Below, in pieces: positions 9,583-17,306 of a DNA stretch of 64,000 nt. Each line of letters starts with the position of its first letter. Position 1 is the first letter of the stretch. The stretch comes from Kapaibacterium sp044224925. GTDB lineage: Bacteria; Bacteroidota; Ignavibacteria; Kapaibacteriales; Kapaibacteriaceae. The stretch is from contig JBGAJM010000006.1 of NCBI GenBank assembly GCA_044224925.1, forward strand, positions 62,001 through 126,000. Direction: 5' to 3'. Under the pieces are notes generated by a model that was not told the origin of the DNA, searched no databases, and worked only from the letters and a program-made list of their open reading frames with translations. A program made the translations under genes and the position numbers.

Positions 9583-12477
9583 ATGCCCACGCATCCACGC
9601 CTCGTCCATGATCGATTCGTTCACCGCCACATTGGACCGAACCCTGCCGAGATCGAGCAGATGTTGCGGACCGTCAATGCCTCGACGCTCGATCAGCTGA
9701 TCGGCGAAACGGTCCCGTCGAAGATCCGGCTCTCTGCGCCCTTGGATCTGCCGACCGCACAAACAGAAGAAGATTACCTTGAGCATCTCAAGGGCATTGC
9801 GGCACAGAACGTTGTCGCGAAGAGCTACATCGGCATGGGCTACTATGACACGTTCACGCCGCCGGTGATCCTGCGCAACGTGGTCGAGAATCCGGGCTGG
9901 TACACACAGTACACGCCGTATCAGGCAGAGATCGCCCAGGGACGCCTTGAGTCGCTCCTCAACTTCCAGACCATGGTCATCGATCTGACGGGACTCGAGA
10001 TCACCAATGCATCGTTGCTCGACGAAGCAACGGCCGCTGCCGAGGCCATGCATCTAATGTATGGTTCGCGCGCGAAGGCGCTGAGCGATGCGGGTGCGAA
10101 CGTCTTGTTCGTGGACGAGAACGTATTCCCGCAAACGCTCGACGTGTTGCTCACTCGAGCAGAGCCACTCGGCATTCAGATCGAAGTGGGCTCGTGGGAA
10201 TCGTATGCCTTCACGAACAAGGTCTTTGGCGCCTACATCCAGTATCCGGCCGGTGATGGTTCCGTGCGCGACTATGCTGCGTTCTGCGAACGTGCTCATG
10301 CCAACGGTTCGCTCGTCACGGCAGGATGCGACCTCTTGTCGCTCTGTCTGCTCACCCCTCCCGGTGAGTGGGGTGCCGATGTTGCCGTCGGCTCGGCACA
10401 ACGCTTTGGTGTTCCGCTTGGGTATGGTGGACCGCATGCAGGGTTCATGAGCACACGCGAGGCCTTCAAGCGTTCGATGCCCGGACGGATCATTGGCGTT
10501 TCCGTGGATGCGCAGAACAACATCGCCTTCCGGATGGCGCTGCAAACACGCGAGCAACACATCCGTCGCGACAAGGCCACATCGAACATCTGCACGGCGC
10601 AGGCACTGCTTGCCAACGTCTCGGCCATGTATGCCGTGTATCACGGACCGAAGGGTCTGCGTGATATCGCAGAGCGCGTGCACATCCTTGCAAGTGCAGC
10701 GGCCATGACCTTGCGCGATGCCGGCGTGGTGGTGAACACGACGAGCTTCTTCGACACCTTCACCGTGGCCTGCAACGCAACAGCTGTGCATGCGGCGGCC
10801 GAGGCAGCACGGATCAACTTCCGCGCCATCGACGCCAACACGGTGGGCATCTCGCTCGACGAAACAACGTCGCCTTCCGATGTCCTCGCTCTCGTGAACG
10901 TCATCCTGCAAGCACAAGGTCTGGCACCGATCGATCGTGCCGCACTCGACACGTCGATCACGGCCACGAAGAGCTCCTTCCCCGAGTCACTCCGTCGCAC
11001 ATCGGCCTATCTCACGCACAGCGTCTTCAATAGCTTCCATGCCGAACACGAGATGTTGCGGTATATCAAGCGACTCGAGAACAAGGACCTGTCATTGGCC
11101 CACTCCATGATCCCGTTGGGATCGTGCACGATGAAGCTCAATGCCACGGCAGAGATGATGCCCATCACATGGCCGGAGTTCAATCGCATCCATCCTTTCG
11201 CGCCAACGTCGCAAACACAAGGCTATCAGCGCATCTTCCGCGATCTCGAGCAATGGCTCTGTGAGATCACCGGTTTCGATGCCATGTCGCTCCAGCCCAA
11301 TGCCGGCGCGCAAGGTGAGTATGCAGGTCTGCTCGTGATCCGCGCCTATCATCGCGCACGCAACGAAGCACATCGCGATGTGGTGCTCATTCCCTCGTCC
11401 GCTCACGGAACGAATCCTGCCAGTGCCGTCATGGCCGGCATGAAGGTCGTGGTGGTGGCCTGCGACGATCAGGGCAACATCGTAGTCGACGATATGCGCG
11501 CCAAGGCCGAGCAACACAGCGCCAACCTTGCCGCCCTCATGGTCACCTACCCTTCCACCCATGGCGTGTTCGAAGAGTCCATCCAGGAAGTTTGTGCCAT
11601 CATCCATCAGCATGGTGGACGTGTGTACATGGACGGTGCGAACATGAATGCGCAAGTGGGACTTACGAGTCCGCGCAACATCGGTGCCGATGTCTGTCAC
11701 TTGAACCTGCACAAGACGTTCTGCATTCCGCACGGCGGTGGTGGACCCGGCATGGGCCCCATTGGTGTGGTGGCCGATCTTGCACCGTATCTCCCGGGTC
11801 ACTCGGTGATCGCCCCCAATGCCAACGCCACCATGCCCACATCGGCTGTCAGCGCGGCTCCGTGGGGCAGTGCCTCCATCCTGCTCATCTCGCATGCCTA
11901 CATTGCCATGATGGGCGGCGACGGACTTACGCAGGCAACGAAGCTGGCCATTCTGAATGCGAACTATATCAAGACGCGACTCGAGCAAGAGTTCAAGATC
12001 CTCTTTGTGGGCACGAACGGTCGCGTGGCGCACGAGATGATCGTCGACATGCGGGACTACAAGCAACGTGGCGGTATCGAAGTAGAGGACATTGCAAAGC
12101 GCCTCATGGACTATGGCTATCATGCGCCGACCGTGTCGTTCCCTGTTGCGGGAACGCTCATGATCGAGCCAACGGAGTCGGAAGCAAAGGCAGAGCTCGA
12201 CCGATTCTGCGATGCACTCATTTCCATCCGTTCAGAGATGGAGGCCATCTGCAATGGTCAGGCCCACGCTACCGACAACGTGCTCAAGAACGCACCGCAC
12301 ACACAATACGTGGCCATCGCCGATGAATGGTCGCACACCTATACACGTCAACAGGCCGTGTATCCATTGCCATGGGTTCGCGACCGCAAGTTCTGGCCAA
12401 GTGTTGGTCGTGTGAACAATTCCCACGGCGACCGCGTGCTCGTCTGCACCTGTCCACCAATGGAAGCATACATGTGA
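9583..12477 (+). CDS. gcvP: Glycine dehydrogenase (decarboxylating), glycine cleavage system P protein
   Basis: A 964-residue PLP enzyme that decarboxylates glycine and passes the aminomethyl group to the lipoyl H protein. The start at 9583 gives the family N-terminus (DRFVHRHIGPNPAEIEQML); the longer frame opens with an unconvincing TTG. Both homologous halves are on one chain, as in the long form of 950-960 residues. The PLP lysine is K711 in NLHKTFCIPHGGGGPGMGP, and the conserved GSCTMKLN segment is present. gcvT and gcvH are not in the window. The stop overlaps the next start (TGATG), coupling it to an effector-binding-domain gene. Confidence 0.97.
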   Translation: MPTHPRLVHDRFVHRHIGPNPAEIEQMLRTVNASTLDQLIGETVPSKIRLSAPLDLPTAQTEEDYLEHLKGIAAQNVVAKSYIGMGYYDTFTPPVILRNVVENPGWYTQYTPYQAEIAQGRLESLLNFQTMVIDLTGLEITNASLLDEATAAAEAMHLMYGSRAKALSDAGANVLFVDENVFPQTLDVLLTRAEPLGIQIEVGSWESYAFTNKVFGAYIQYPAGDGSVRDYAAFCERAHANGSLVTAGCDLLSLCLLTPPGEWGADVAVGSAQRFGVPLGYGGPHAGFMSTREAFKRSMPGRIIGVSVDAQNNIAFRMALQTREQHIRRDKATSNICTAQALLANVSAMYAVYHGPKGLRDIAERVHILASAAAMTLRDAGVVVNTTSFFDTFTVACNATAVHAAAEAARINFRAIDANTVGISLDETTSPSDVLALVNVILQAQGLAPIDRAALDTSITATKSSFPESLRRTSAYLTHSVFNSFHAEHEMLRYIKRLENKDLSLAHSMIPLGSCTMKLNATAEMMPITWPEFNRIHPFAPTSQTQGYQRIFRDLEQWLCEITGFDAMSLQPNAGAQGEYAGLLVIRAYHRARNEAHRDVVLIPSSAHGTNPASAVMAGMKVVVVACDDQGNIVVDDMRAKAEQHSANLAALMVTYPSTHGVFEESIQEVCAIIHQHGGRVYMDGANMNAQVGLTSPRNIGADVCHLNLHKTFCIPHGGGGPGMGPIGVVADLAPYLPGHSVIAPNANATMPTSAVSAAPWGSASILLISHAYIAMMGGDGLTQATKLAILNANYIKTRLEQEFKILFVGTNGRVAHEMIVDMRDYKQRGGIEVEDIAKRLMDYGYHAPTVSFPVAGTLMIEPTESEAKAELDRFCDALISIRSEMEAICNGQAHATDNVLKNAPHTQYVAIADEWSHTYTRQQAVYPLPWVRDRKFWPSVGRVNNSHGDRVLVCTCPPMEAYM

Positions 12478-12944
12478 TGAACGACATTGAGATCGTGAAC
12501 ACCGACGAGCAACTCACCGCCTCCATTCATTTGGTCGTGGGCGGTCCAGACATGCCGAACGTGATGGACGCTGCCATACAGGAGCTCTATGCCACTGTTC
12601 TCGGTCAAGGTGCCGAGCCCACGGGTCCGCTCTTCTCCTATCACCACCGCCGTCCCTCCGACACCTTCGACTTCGAGATAGGCGTACCGGTGAACAAGGC
12701 CATCGCTCCCACAGGTCGCGTCCAACCAAGCATTCTCCCCGCCGTCACCGTAGCCCGTGCCATCTATCGCGGTCCGTACGAAGGACTCTCAAGCGGATGG
12801 CAAGAGATGATGAGCAAGGTGGCCGAAGCCAACCTGGAAACAGCCGATCGATTCTGGGAACGCTACGTAAAAGGTCCGATGGAGGCGCAAGGTCCGGAAG
12901 ACTATGAAACGGAATTGAACTGGGTGATCACGAAGAACGGATGA
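12477..12944 (+). CDS. GyrI-like / AraC-type effector-binding domain protein
   Basis: A 155-residue single-domain protein. The ATG shares one base with the gcvP stop, which fixes the start. The pattern of an N-terminal strand (ASIHLVVGGPDMPNVM), a central FDFEIGVPVNKAI and a C-terminal YRGPYEGLSSGWQEM helix followed by ETELNWVI is typical of GyrI-like small-molecule-binding domains. It has no DNA-binding part. The ligand is unknown; coupling to gcvP is notable but may be only positional. Part of its 3' region (12816-12865) is copied as a fragment at 13423. Confidence 0.8.
   Translation: MNDIEIVNTDEQLTASIHLVVGGPDMPNVMDAAIQELYATVLGQGAEPTGPLFSYHHRRPSDTFDFEIGVPVNKAIAPTGRVQPSILPAVTVARAIYRGPYEGLSSGWQEMMSKVAEANLETADRFWERYVKGPMEAQGPEDYETELNWVITKNG
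12816..12865 (+). repeat. Parental copy of a 50-bp duplicated gene segment
   Basis: This coding segment of the effector-binding gene (encoding KVAEANLETADRFWERY) matches 13423-13472 at 45 of 50 bases by eye. The second copy is outside any gene. Confidence 0.75.
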
Positions 12945-12956
12945 TCGGAACCTCCA

Positions 12957-13373
12957 ATGGGCAAGCTCGCAAAGGTCAAAACCACGGAGAACACTGAAAG
13001 CGTAGAGGACTTTCTCAACGGCATTCAAGACGAGCGGAGACGCGCCGACAGCTTCCTCGTACTCAAGATGATGCAGACGGTTTCGAAGCAAGAACCGAAA
13101 ATGTGGGGCGGCTCGATCGTTGGCTTCGGAAAGATGATCTATAAAAGTCCAACGACCGGTCGTGAAGTCGAATGGTTCATCATCGGCTTCTCTCCCCGTA
13201 AAGCGGCCTTGTCGGTCTACCTGATGAACATTCAAGTTCATGCAGACGCACTGAAGTCGCTGGGCAAACACAAAACGGGAAGCGGTTGCCTCTACATCAA
13301 CAAACTCGAAGACATCGACATCAAGGTGCTGAAGAAGATCCTCGTTGCGTCGGTGAAGAGTGCGAAGGCGTAG
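12957..13373 (+). CDS. DUF1801 family protein
   Basis: A 138-residue soluble protein with the DUF1801 layout: helical N-terminus (SVEDFLNGIQDERRRADSF), WGGSIVGFGKMIYKS core, FIIGFSPRKAALSVYLM strands, and a C-terminal GCLYINKLEDIDIKVLKK segment. The family has a YdhG/Fra-like fold; its biochemical function is not settled. It lies 12 bases after the effector-binding gene on the same strand, and a strong hairpin terminator at 13472 closes the unit. Confidence 0.85.
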   Translation: MGKLAKVKTTENTESVEDFLNGIQDERRRADSFLVLKMMQTVSKQEPKMWGGSIVGFGKMIYKSPTTGREVEWFIIGFSPRKAALSVYLMNIQVHADALKSLGKHKTGSGCLYINKLEDIDIKVLKKILVASVKSAKA

Positions 13374-13406
13374 ATTGATCTTGTAGATCGTTTTCTTTCC
13401 ATTCTC

Positions 13407-13434
13407 AGAACACCCTCTCCGAAAGATGGCCGAC
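13407..13434 (+). repeat. 28-bp direct repeat, left copy
   Basis: Matches 16809-16836 at 27 of 28 bases in the same orientation. The two copies bracket the six-gene minus-strand block. In this copy the repeat runs into the duplicated gene fragment at 13423. Confidence 0.8.
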
Positions 13435-13472
13435 GCCAACCTGGAAACAGCCGTCCGATTCTGGGGACGCTA
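13423..13472 (+). pseudogene. Fragment of an effector-binding-domain gene
   Basis: A 50-bp remnant reading KMADANLETAVRFWGR and then a stop, 90% identical by eye to the 3' part of the gene at 12477. It has no start codon and no upstream homology beyond this segment, so it is a duplication remnant and not a functional gene. It abuts the terminator hairpin. Confidence 0.65.
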
Positions 13473-13499
13473 AAGGCCACCAGAAATCGTGGCCTTTTT
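13472..13499 (+). terminator. Rho-independent terminator
   Basis: A 9-bp stem (AAAGGCCAC with GTGGCCTTT), an 8-base loop, and a T-run (TTTTTC) on the plus strand. It would end transcription from the gcvP to DUF1801 unit. It is the only clear rho-independent terminator found in the window. Confidence 0.85.
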
Positions 13500-13502
13500 C
13501 AT

Positions 13503-14096
13503 TTACTTGGGTAGTGTTGGTGTAAAATGAACGGGGCCACCGCATTTGATCTCTATCATCCTGTCATCCCTCCCTTTAAATGCTCGTATCAGGTCGTGTT
13601 TGAATGCTGTCCACAAGGAGTTTGCGTGCTCACAATGGATCGTGCAAACGATTAGCTCCTTTTCCCGGATGATGTACAACCTTGGGGTGACTATGAGATG
13701 CCGAATAGTATCTCCCCACGCTACCGCATGAAATGGCGCCCAACTGTCGAGAATACTGTCGAGAGCCATAGTACACTTCTCCGCTGAAGAGTATTTGAAG
13801 AACCCCAAGTAGAATCGCTGGTGTATCGCTTGGGCGAGGCTGTTCCTCACTAACGACTTTCCCTTTAGGGTAACAATGCTCTTCCATTCAGCATCCGTTT
13901 TCTCCTCAAGTACGTAATCATTCTGACCACTTTGGAATCGCTCTGCGCTCTTTGCATACTCAGAACCATACCCCTTGATGAAGGATTCAACTCGAGCTCG
14001 AAAGTCAGGATCACTGTACTTCGGCTTGCTGTGAACGACAGAGAACGTGCTCAAGAGGCAGAACAGGAGTGCAAACGATTGGATGTTGAGTTTCAT
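13503..14096 (-). CDS. Hypothetical secreted protein
   Basis: A 197-residue protein with a clear Sec signal (MKLNIQSFALLFCLLSTFSVV, cleavage near HSK). The start at 14096 is chosen over TTG/GTG codons further out because it begins the signal. The mature part is mixed alpha/beta with no motif I recognise; it has DSILDSWAPFHAVAWGD and ends GGPVHFTPTLPK. It is the last gene of the minus-strand block between the two 28-bp repeats. Confidence 0.7.
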   Translation of the reverse strand: MKLNIQSFALLFCLLSTFSVVHSKPKYSDPDFRARVESFIKGYGSEYAKSAERFQSGQNDYVLEEKTDAEWKSIVTLKGKSLVRNSLAQAIHQRFYLGFFKYSSAEKCTMALDSILDSWAPFHAVAWGDTIRHLIVTPRLYIIREKELIVCTIHCEHANSLWTAFKHDLIRAFKGRDDRMIEIKCGGPVHFTPTLPK

Positions 14097-14121
14097 TAGG
14101 TCCACGTTCGGCAATTGTGAT

Positions 14122-14517
14122 TCAATGGAGTGCTATGAGCAGGAACACCACACTGAAGTACGCCCACGACAGAGCGAACACAATGTGGATCGACGTCTCG
14201 AACCTCTTTCCTCTCCATAATGTGGAGGAGTACCCAAAGAATTGAACGGCAAGTCGCACAAGCCAGAAGATCCCCATACCAAGCGACACACGGCGTCCGA
14301 GTTCTGTGTGCACAAGATCTCTCGCCGAGGTCAGACACAGCAGCCCCATGAGCAATAGAACGATGGCGATGAAGACGAAATGAATGACCATCATTTCGCG
14401 ATTGATCACGCTGAGTCGCGGTAATTCCGTGCTCCAGCGAAAATACCTGGGGAAGCCAACATGTGCCACCGCGAGAACGACGAACATCACGCCGATTATG
14501 CTAAGATGTAGTTCCAT
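14122..14517 (-). CDS. Hypothetical four-helix membrane protein
   Basis: A 131-residue integral membrane protein from ATG 14517 (a TTG at 14532 is the alternative). Four hydrophobic helices are visible: IIGVMFVVLAVAHVG, MMVIHFVFIAIVLLLMGLL, LGMGIFWLVRLAVQFFG, and IHIVFALSWAYFSVVFLLIA. It overlaps the end of the methyltransferase gene, so it is probably co-transcribed. I do not recognise a family with confidence. Confidence 0.72.
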   Translation of the reverse strand: MELHLSIIGVMFVVLAVAHVGFPRYFRWSTELPRLSVINREMMVIHFVFIAIVLLLMGLLCLTSARDLVHTELGRRVSLGMGIFWLVRLAVQFFGYSSTLWRGKRFETSIHIVFALSWAYFSVVFLLIALH

Positions 14518-15265
14518 TGTGCCGTAGAACAAACGTTGTGATGAATGGTGTGATCTTCAGTTCTTGCTCAACACAAAGAGACGCAGCATCGAATGATCTC
14601 GTCCATGTACGTTCGGAATGAAAATGCAAAGCGCCGATCGAATACGCCAGACCATTTGCGAGGCCCCGGAGATGCTCAACGACGATCACACGACCTTTTG
14701 GCGAAAGTACCCTGTCGAGTTCTCGAAACAATGCATGTCGCTCCTCTGTGTTGCGGATCTCATGTGCGGATAGCAAAAGGAAGGCAACGTCCATGGAAGC
14801 ATCCGGGAGTGGAAGCGACGTCGACGCTACATGCCGTACGTCTGAGGGCAATGGATATGCAGCCCGTGCCCGACGGATGGACAGCTCGGTGTGTCGTTCA
14901 ACATCATAGATGTCAAGGTGCACAAAGGTCGACGAAGAGAATCGTTCTTTCAGCAACGTGCTGAACTCGTCAAATCCTGCCGTGATCGACACGATAGTAT
15001 CGACCTTCTCCAACGTGATACGATCAAGCCACTTGAGTGTGTAGAGATCCGAGAGATCATACACGTACAAGGAAACAGCCATGGATGTGAAGGTGGAGGC
15101 TATGGTCAGGATCAACACAATATCGATAACACTGCGAACCACCGGATCCACCTGCTCTCGAATGAGCAAGAGAAGACATGCGCATGCCCCGGCGAACACA
15201 TAGAAATGCCAATTGAAACGAATGACATTCCTCGATCCCTGAAGTGCCCCTCTTACTTTATCCAT
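14501..15265 (-). CDS. Membrane-anchored SAM-dependent methyltransferase-like protein
   Basis: A 254-residue protein. Two N-terminal hydrophobic helices (FYVFAGACACLLLLI and SVIDIVLILTIASTFTSM) are followed by a class I methyltransferase fold. Motif I is weak (VDTIVSITAGFDEF), motif II is FVHLDIYD, motif IV is LPLPDASMDVAFLLLSAHE, and the LFRELDRVLSPKGRVIVVEH segment is typical of methyltransferases. The acceptor is unknown. The start overlaps the end of the DUF2071 gene by 13 bases. I chose ATG 15265 over 15289 for the shorter overlap. Confidence 0.75.
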   Translation of the reverse strand: MDKVRGALQGSRNVIRFNWHFYVFAGACACLLLLIREQVDPVVRSVIDIVLILTIASTFTSMAVSLYVYDLSDLYTLKWLDRITLEKVDTIVSITAGFDEFSTLLKERFSSSTFVHLDIYDVERHTELSIRRARAAYPLPSDVRHVASTSLPLPDASMDVAFLLLSAHEIRNTEERHALFRELDRVLSPKGRVIVVEHLRGLANGLAYSIGALHFHSERTWTRSFDAASLCVEQELKITPFITTFVLRHNGTTS

Positions 15266-16038
15266 CGTTCTTTCTTGCCCCTTTCCCACCGATATGGGAT
15301 GTTCTCAAGGAAGGTGGCGCTCGCCAATCGCATTTCCGGAATGTGAAGCTGCTCCAACCTTTCAAAAGAATGCTCGATAACGTGAATCGGCGTCGGATCC
15401 CATCCGCTCCGCACTCCTTTGACGATCAACACCTCGCCTGAACGATCATCATACGAGAACGTGAACGGCAATGGGCCCTGGTATCGTCGAGCTGTTCGAT
15501 GATCCTGGAAGGGCGAACCAGGAGGTAGTGGAACGTTGGCGCGATCCGATACATCCGCCACAACATGGATTCCGCCGTCATGAGACGAGATCTCAAGCAT
15601 TTCACCTTGTTGCTTGACGCTCAGGTCGATCTTCGTGTAAGCGTAGGTTGTGAACACATTACCAAGCGATCGCATCACGGAGCTATCCGTTTCAGATCCC
15701 AAGATGTACAAGCCTCGCATGACCCTTCCAGACGTATTCCGATAGCGGACAAAGACCCGATAGCCAACGAGGAAGAAATCACTTCCCAACCACTGCGGGA
15801 ACCCTCGCGGACGTAGATGCTTGGTCCGAACCATCGCAACAGCCAGAAATGCCCACTCGTTTTCGTAGGTATCAAGGGTGCAGCACGGCGGGATCAGTGG
15901 CTGGAGCCGCTGGAACGGTACAGCGTACGTGAGAACGAGGGACGTTTCGAAGAATGCTTCTACCGGGAAAGGGTGCGATCGTAGGAAAGGCGACATCCTA
16001 AGAAGTTCTCGGGTGACCTGATCGGAGATGAAAGGCAT
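15253..16038 (-). CDS. DUF2071 (YqjF-like) family protein
   Basis: A 261-residue soluble protein. The N-terminal LVLTYAVPFQRLQPLIPP motif is the DUF2071 signature, where these proteins describe a substrate-like 'LxPyLP' element. It continues through DFFLVGYRVFVRYRN and ends with a LEQLHIPEMRLASATF segment. Molecular function is unknown. The start at 16038 overlaps the DoxX-like gene by 41 bases; an ATG at 15996 directly after that gene's stop is a good alternative. DUF2071 and DoxX-like genes as neighbours fit a membrane redox or stress module, which is inference. Confidence 0.83.
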   Translation of the reverse strand: MPFISDQVTRELLRMSPFLRSHPFPVEAFFETSLVLTYAVPFQRLQPLIPPCCTLDTYENEWAFLAVAMVRTKHLRPRGFPQWLGSDFFLVGYRVFVRYRNTSGRVMRGLYILGSETDSSVMRSLGNVFTTYAYTKIDLSVKQQGEMLEISSHDGGIHVVADVSDRANVPLPPGSPFQDHRTARRYQGPLPFTFSYDDRSGEVLIVKGVRSGWDPTPIHVIEHSFERLEQLHIPEMRLASATFLENIPYRWERGKKERWIK

Positions 16039-16333
16039 CGATATAGATCACAACGATCAACAGCAATGCGAACACTGCGTTCATTCCTCCCCAAAGGAGA
16101 AGATCTCGCGCGAGGACGAATTCGAGGATATTCATGATCGCGACAACGGACATCTGGAAAACTGCAGTGATCTTCCACGCTTTACCGCGAAGGATCCAAA
16201 ATGCGAGCCCCATCTCCAGGATCCCGATCATAAGCGTCAACGGTCGCGCAAACTCGTTACCAAGGATGCGTGCAACGATCAGCTCGTGTCGTGGCACGAG
16301 ACCCAAGACCTTACAGAATAGTCCATTTCCCAA
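15998..16333 (-). CDS. DoxX-like membrane protein with no canonical start codon for its conserved N-terminus
   Basis: Four hydrophobic helices and the family hallmark NGLFCKVLGLVPRHELIVARIL identify a DoxX-like (DoxX_3 type) protein. The first available start, TTG 16333, lies inside the conserved first helix. The frame is open upstream to the preceding gene's TAA at 16399 and encodes RIITLLLFAIWLG, exactly the missing family N-terminus, but contains no ATG, GTG or TTG. An ATC at 16381 or 16363 sits where the Met would be expected. The gene may use a rare start, be reinitiated after the TAA in the same frame, or be damaged. Confidence 0.78.
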   Translation of the reverse strand: MGNGLFCKVLGLVPRHELIVARILGNEFARPLTLMIGILEMGLAFWILRGKAWKITAVFQMSVVAIMNILEFVLARDLLLWGGMNAVFALLLIVVIYIDAFHLRSGHPRTS

Positions 16334-16396
16334 CCAAATGGCGAAAAGCAGGAGTGTTATGATCCGATGTGCTCGCCGGATACGCGATCCTCTTCG

Positions 16397-16747
16397 TTAT
16401 CGATCGGGGGTAAATGAGTGCGTGATCTCGATCGATCCTACGATGTTCTCATTGAATTCATCAAGTAACTCAGCAGGGATCCACAATTCCGCATGAATCT
16501 GGCCTCCCACAACATGCGCTTCGAACCGTCGGATGAACTCAGTTCTCACGGAGAATCGCGCCACGTAACCCGCACCAGAGGCTTTAACATTCCAGTCACG
16601 TGCGATCTGGATCGCGTATTCCTCGTTCAGGACGGGATAAAAGATCGGCTGCTCAGGGAGTCGAGGCGGGAATCGCGTCCAACCAGATCGTTCGATGAGT
16701 TCCAGTTCGATCGGACCAATAGGTCGATAGAGAGTCGTTGTTGACAC
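16397..16747 (-). CDS. ADP-ribosylation/crystallin J1-like small protein
   Basis: A 116-residue protein starting with GTG 16747. It follows a recognisable small family: TLYRPIGPIELELIERSGW, then PPRLPEQPIFYPVLNEEYA and IARDWNVK, then VVGGQIHAELWIPAELLDEFN. Databases often label it 'ADP-ribosylation/crystallin J1', but it has no enzymatic motif I can point to. It is the first gene of the minus-strand block. Its TAA stop is in the same frame as the downstream DoxX-like reading frame. Confidence 0.72.
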   Translation of the reverse strand: MSTTTLYRPIGPIELELIERSGWTRFPPRLPEQPIFYPVLNEEYAIQIARDWNVKASGAGYVARFSVRTEFIRRFEAHVVGGQIHAELWIPAELLDEFNENIVGSIEITHSFTPDR

Positions 16748-16787
16748 TTGAGCTCACTATTCTTCGAATTCATACGACGTTCAGATC

Positions 16788-16795
16788 CTAATATA
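16788..16795 (-). promoter_or_regulatory. Possible -7 box for the six-gene minus-strand block
   Basis: TATATTAG on the minus strand (one change from TAnnTTTG), 40 bases before the GTG start of the crystallin-J1-like gene. No -33 TTG is evident. Confidence 0.3.
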
Positions 16796-16808
16796 CCGCC
16801 TTCGTGAA

Positions 16809-16836
16809 AGAACATCCTCTCCGAAAGATGGCCGAC
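16809..16836 (+). repeat. 28-bp direct repeat, right copy
   Basis: Matches 13407-13434 at 27 of 28 bases. It leads directly into a 12-bp hairpin stem. Together the two copies flank the lower-GC minus-strand block. Confidence 0.8.
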
Positions 16837-16861
16837 TCTCATACCTAATTGAGAGTCGGCC
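16830..16861. terminator. 12-bp perfect hairpin at the right repeat
   Basis: GGCCGACTCTCA pairs with TGAGAGTCGGCC around an 8-base loop (TACCTAAT). A weak T-rich tail (CTTTCTTC) follows on the plus strand. It may be a terminator or part of the repeated element. Confidence 0.55.
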
Positions 16862-16877
16862 ACTTTCTTCTAATCTA

Positions 16878-16933
16878 CTGCCGTTCATAGTTGTGAAAGA
16901 GGGGAATGGAACGTACGGGACAACGAACGGCAG
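16878..16933. repeat. Imperfect inverted repeat in the intergenic region
   Basis: CTGCCGTTC (16878-16886) is inverted as GAACGGCAG (16925-16933), and inside it TTGT (16891-16894) pairs with ACAA (16920-16923). It could be an operator or a structured RNA; no protein is linked to it. The surrounding 16,748-17,306 stretch otherwise holds only the hairpin at 16830, a doubtful small frame at 16973 and the promoter at 17295. Confidence 0.4.
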
Positions 16934-16972
16934 CATTGCTGTGTGTACTCCCAGCATTCACTCGCCTACTGA

Positions 16973-17182
16973 TCAATTACCGCCATTTCGATCGACGACG
17001 TCTACGTTCACTGCTATACTCAAGTAAGAATCCGTCACAGATCGCATCGCTGTGGTATCTGCGGTTGTGACACTGATCAACTGCGAATTGGTATCGGCGA
17101 TAGTGTACACAGTAGTTGTGGTATAGGACGACTGTAGATCTACCAGCCCCAGATAGAGCAGTATTGCAAGTAGAAGATCCAT
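16973..17182 (-). CDS. Doubtful small secreted protein
   Basis: A 69-residue frame beginning MDLLLAILLYLGLVDLQSS, which could be a short signal or membrane helix, followed by a Thr/Ser/Val-rich tail. It lies alone in an intergenic stretch and has no recognisable family. It may be chance; I list it because the N-terminus is signal-like. Confidence 0.25.
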   Translation of the reverse strand: MDLLLAILLYLGLVDLQSSYTTTTVYTIADTNSQLISVTTADTTAMRSVTDSYLSIAVNVDVVDRNGGN

Positions 17183-17294
17183 GGCCCTCTCCGATCTTTT
17201 TCCGACATGTGTTGTACGTTCTGGTACAAACATCTGGAGGACGTATTTCTAACGATGGGTCATTACAGTAGTTTTTCGGACATCCATTTTTTGA

Positions 17295-17302
17295 TAGTTT
17301 CG
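17295..17302 (+). promoter_or_regulatory. -7 box 4 bases before a start codon
   Basis: TAGTTTCG, then TGGC, then ATG 17307. This matches TAnnTTyG at a distance that would place the transcription start on or next to the ATG, giving a leaderless mRNA. The upstream DNA is T-rich but has no clear -33 TTG at normal spacing. Confidence 0.5.
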
Positions 17303-17306
17303 TGGC

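Noticed and set aside
13435..16808. Insertion sequence or integrative element
   Set aside because: Despite direct repeats, there is no transposase, integrase or terminal inverted repeat inside. I kept it only as a repeat-flanked module.
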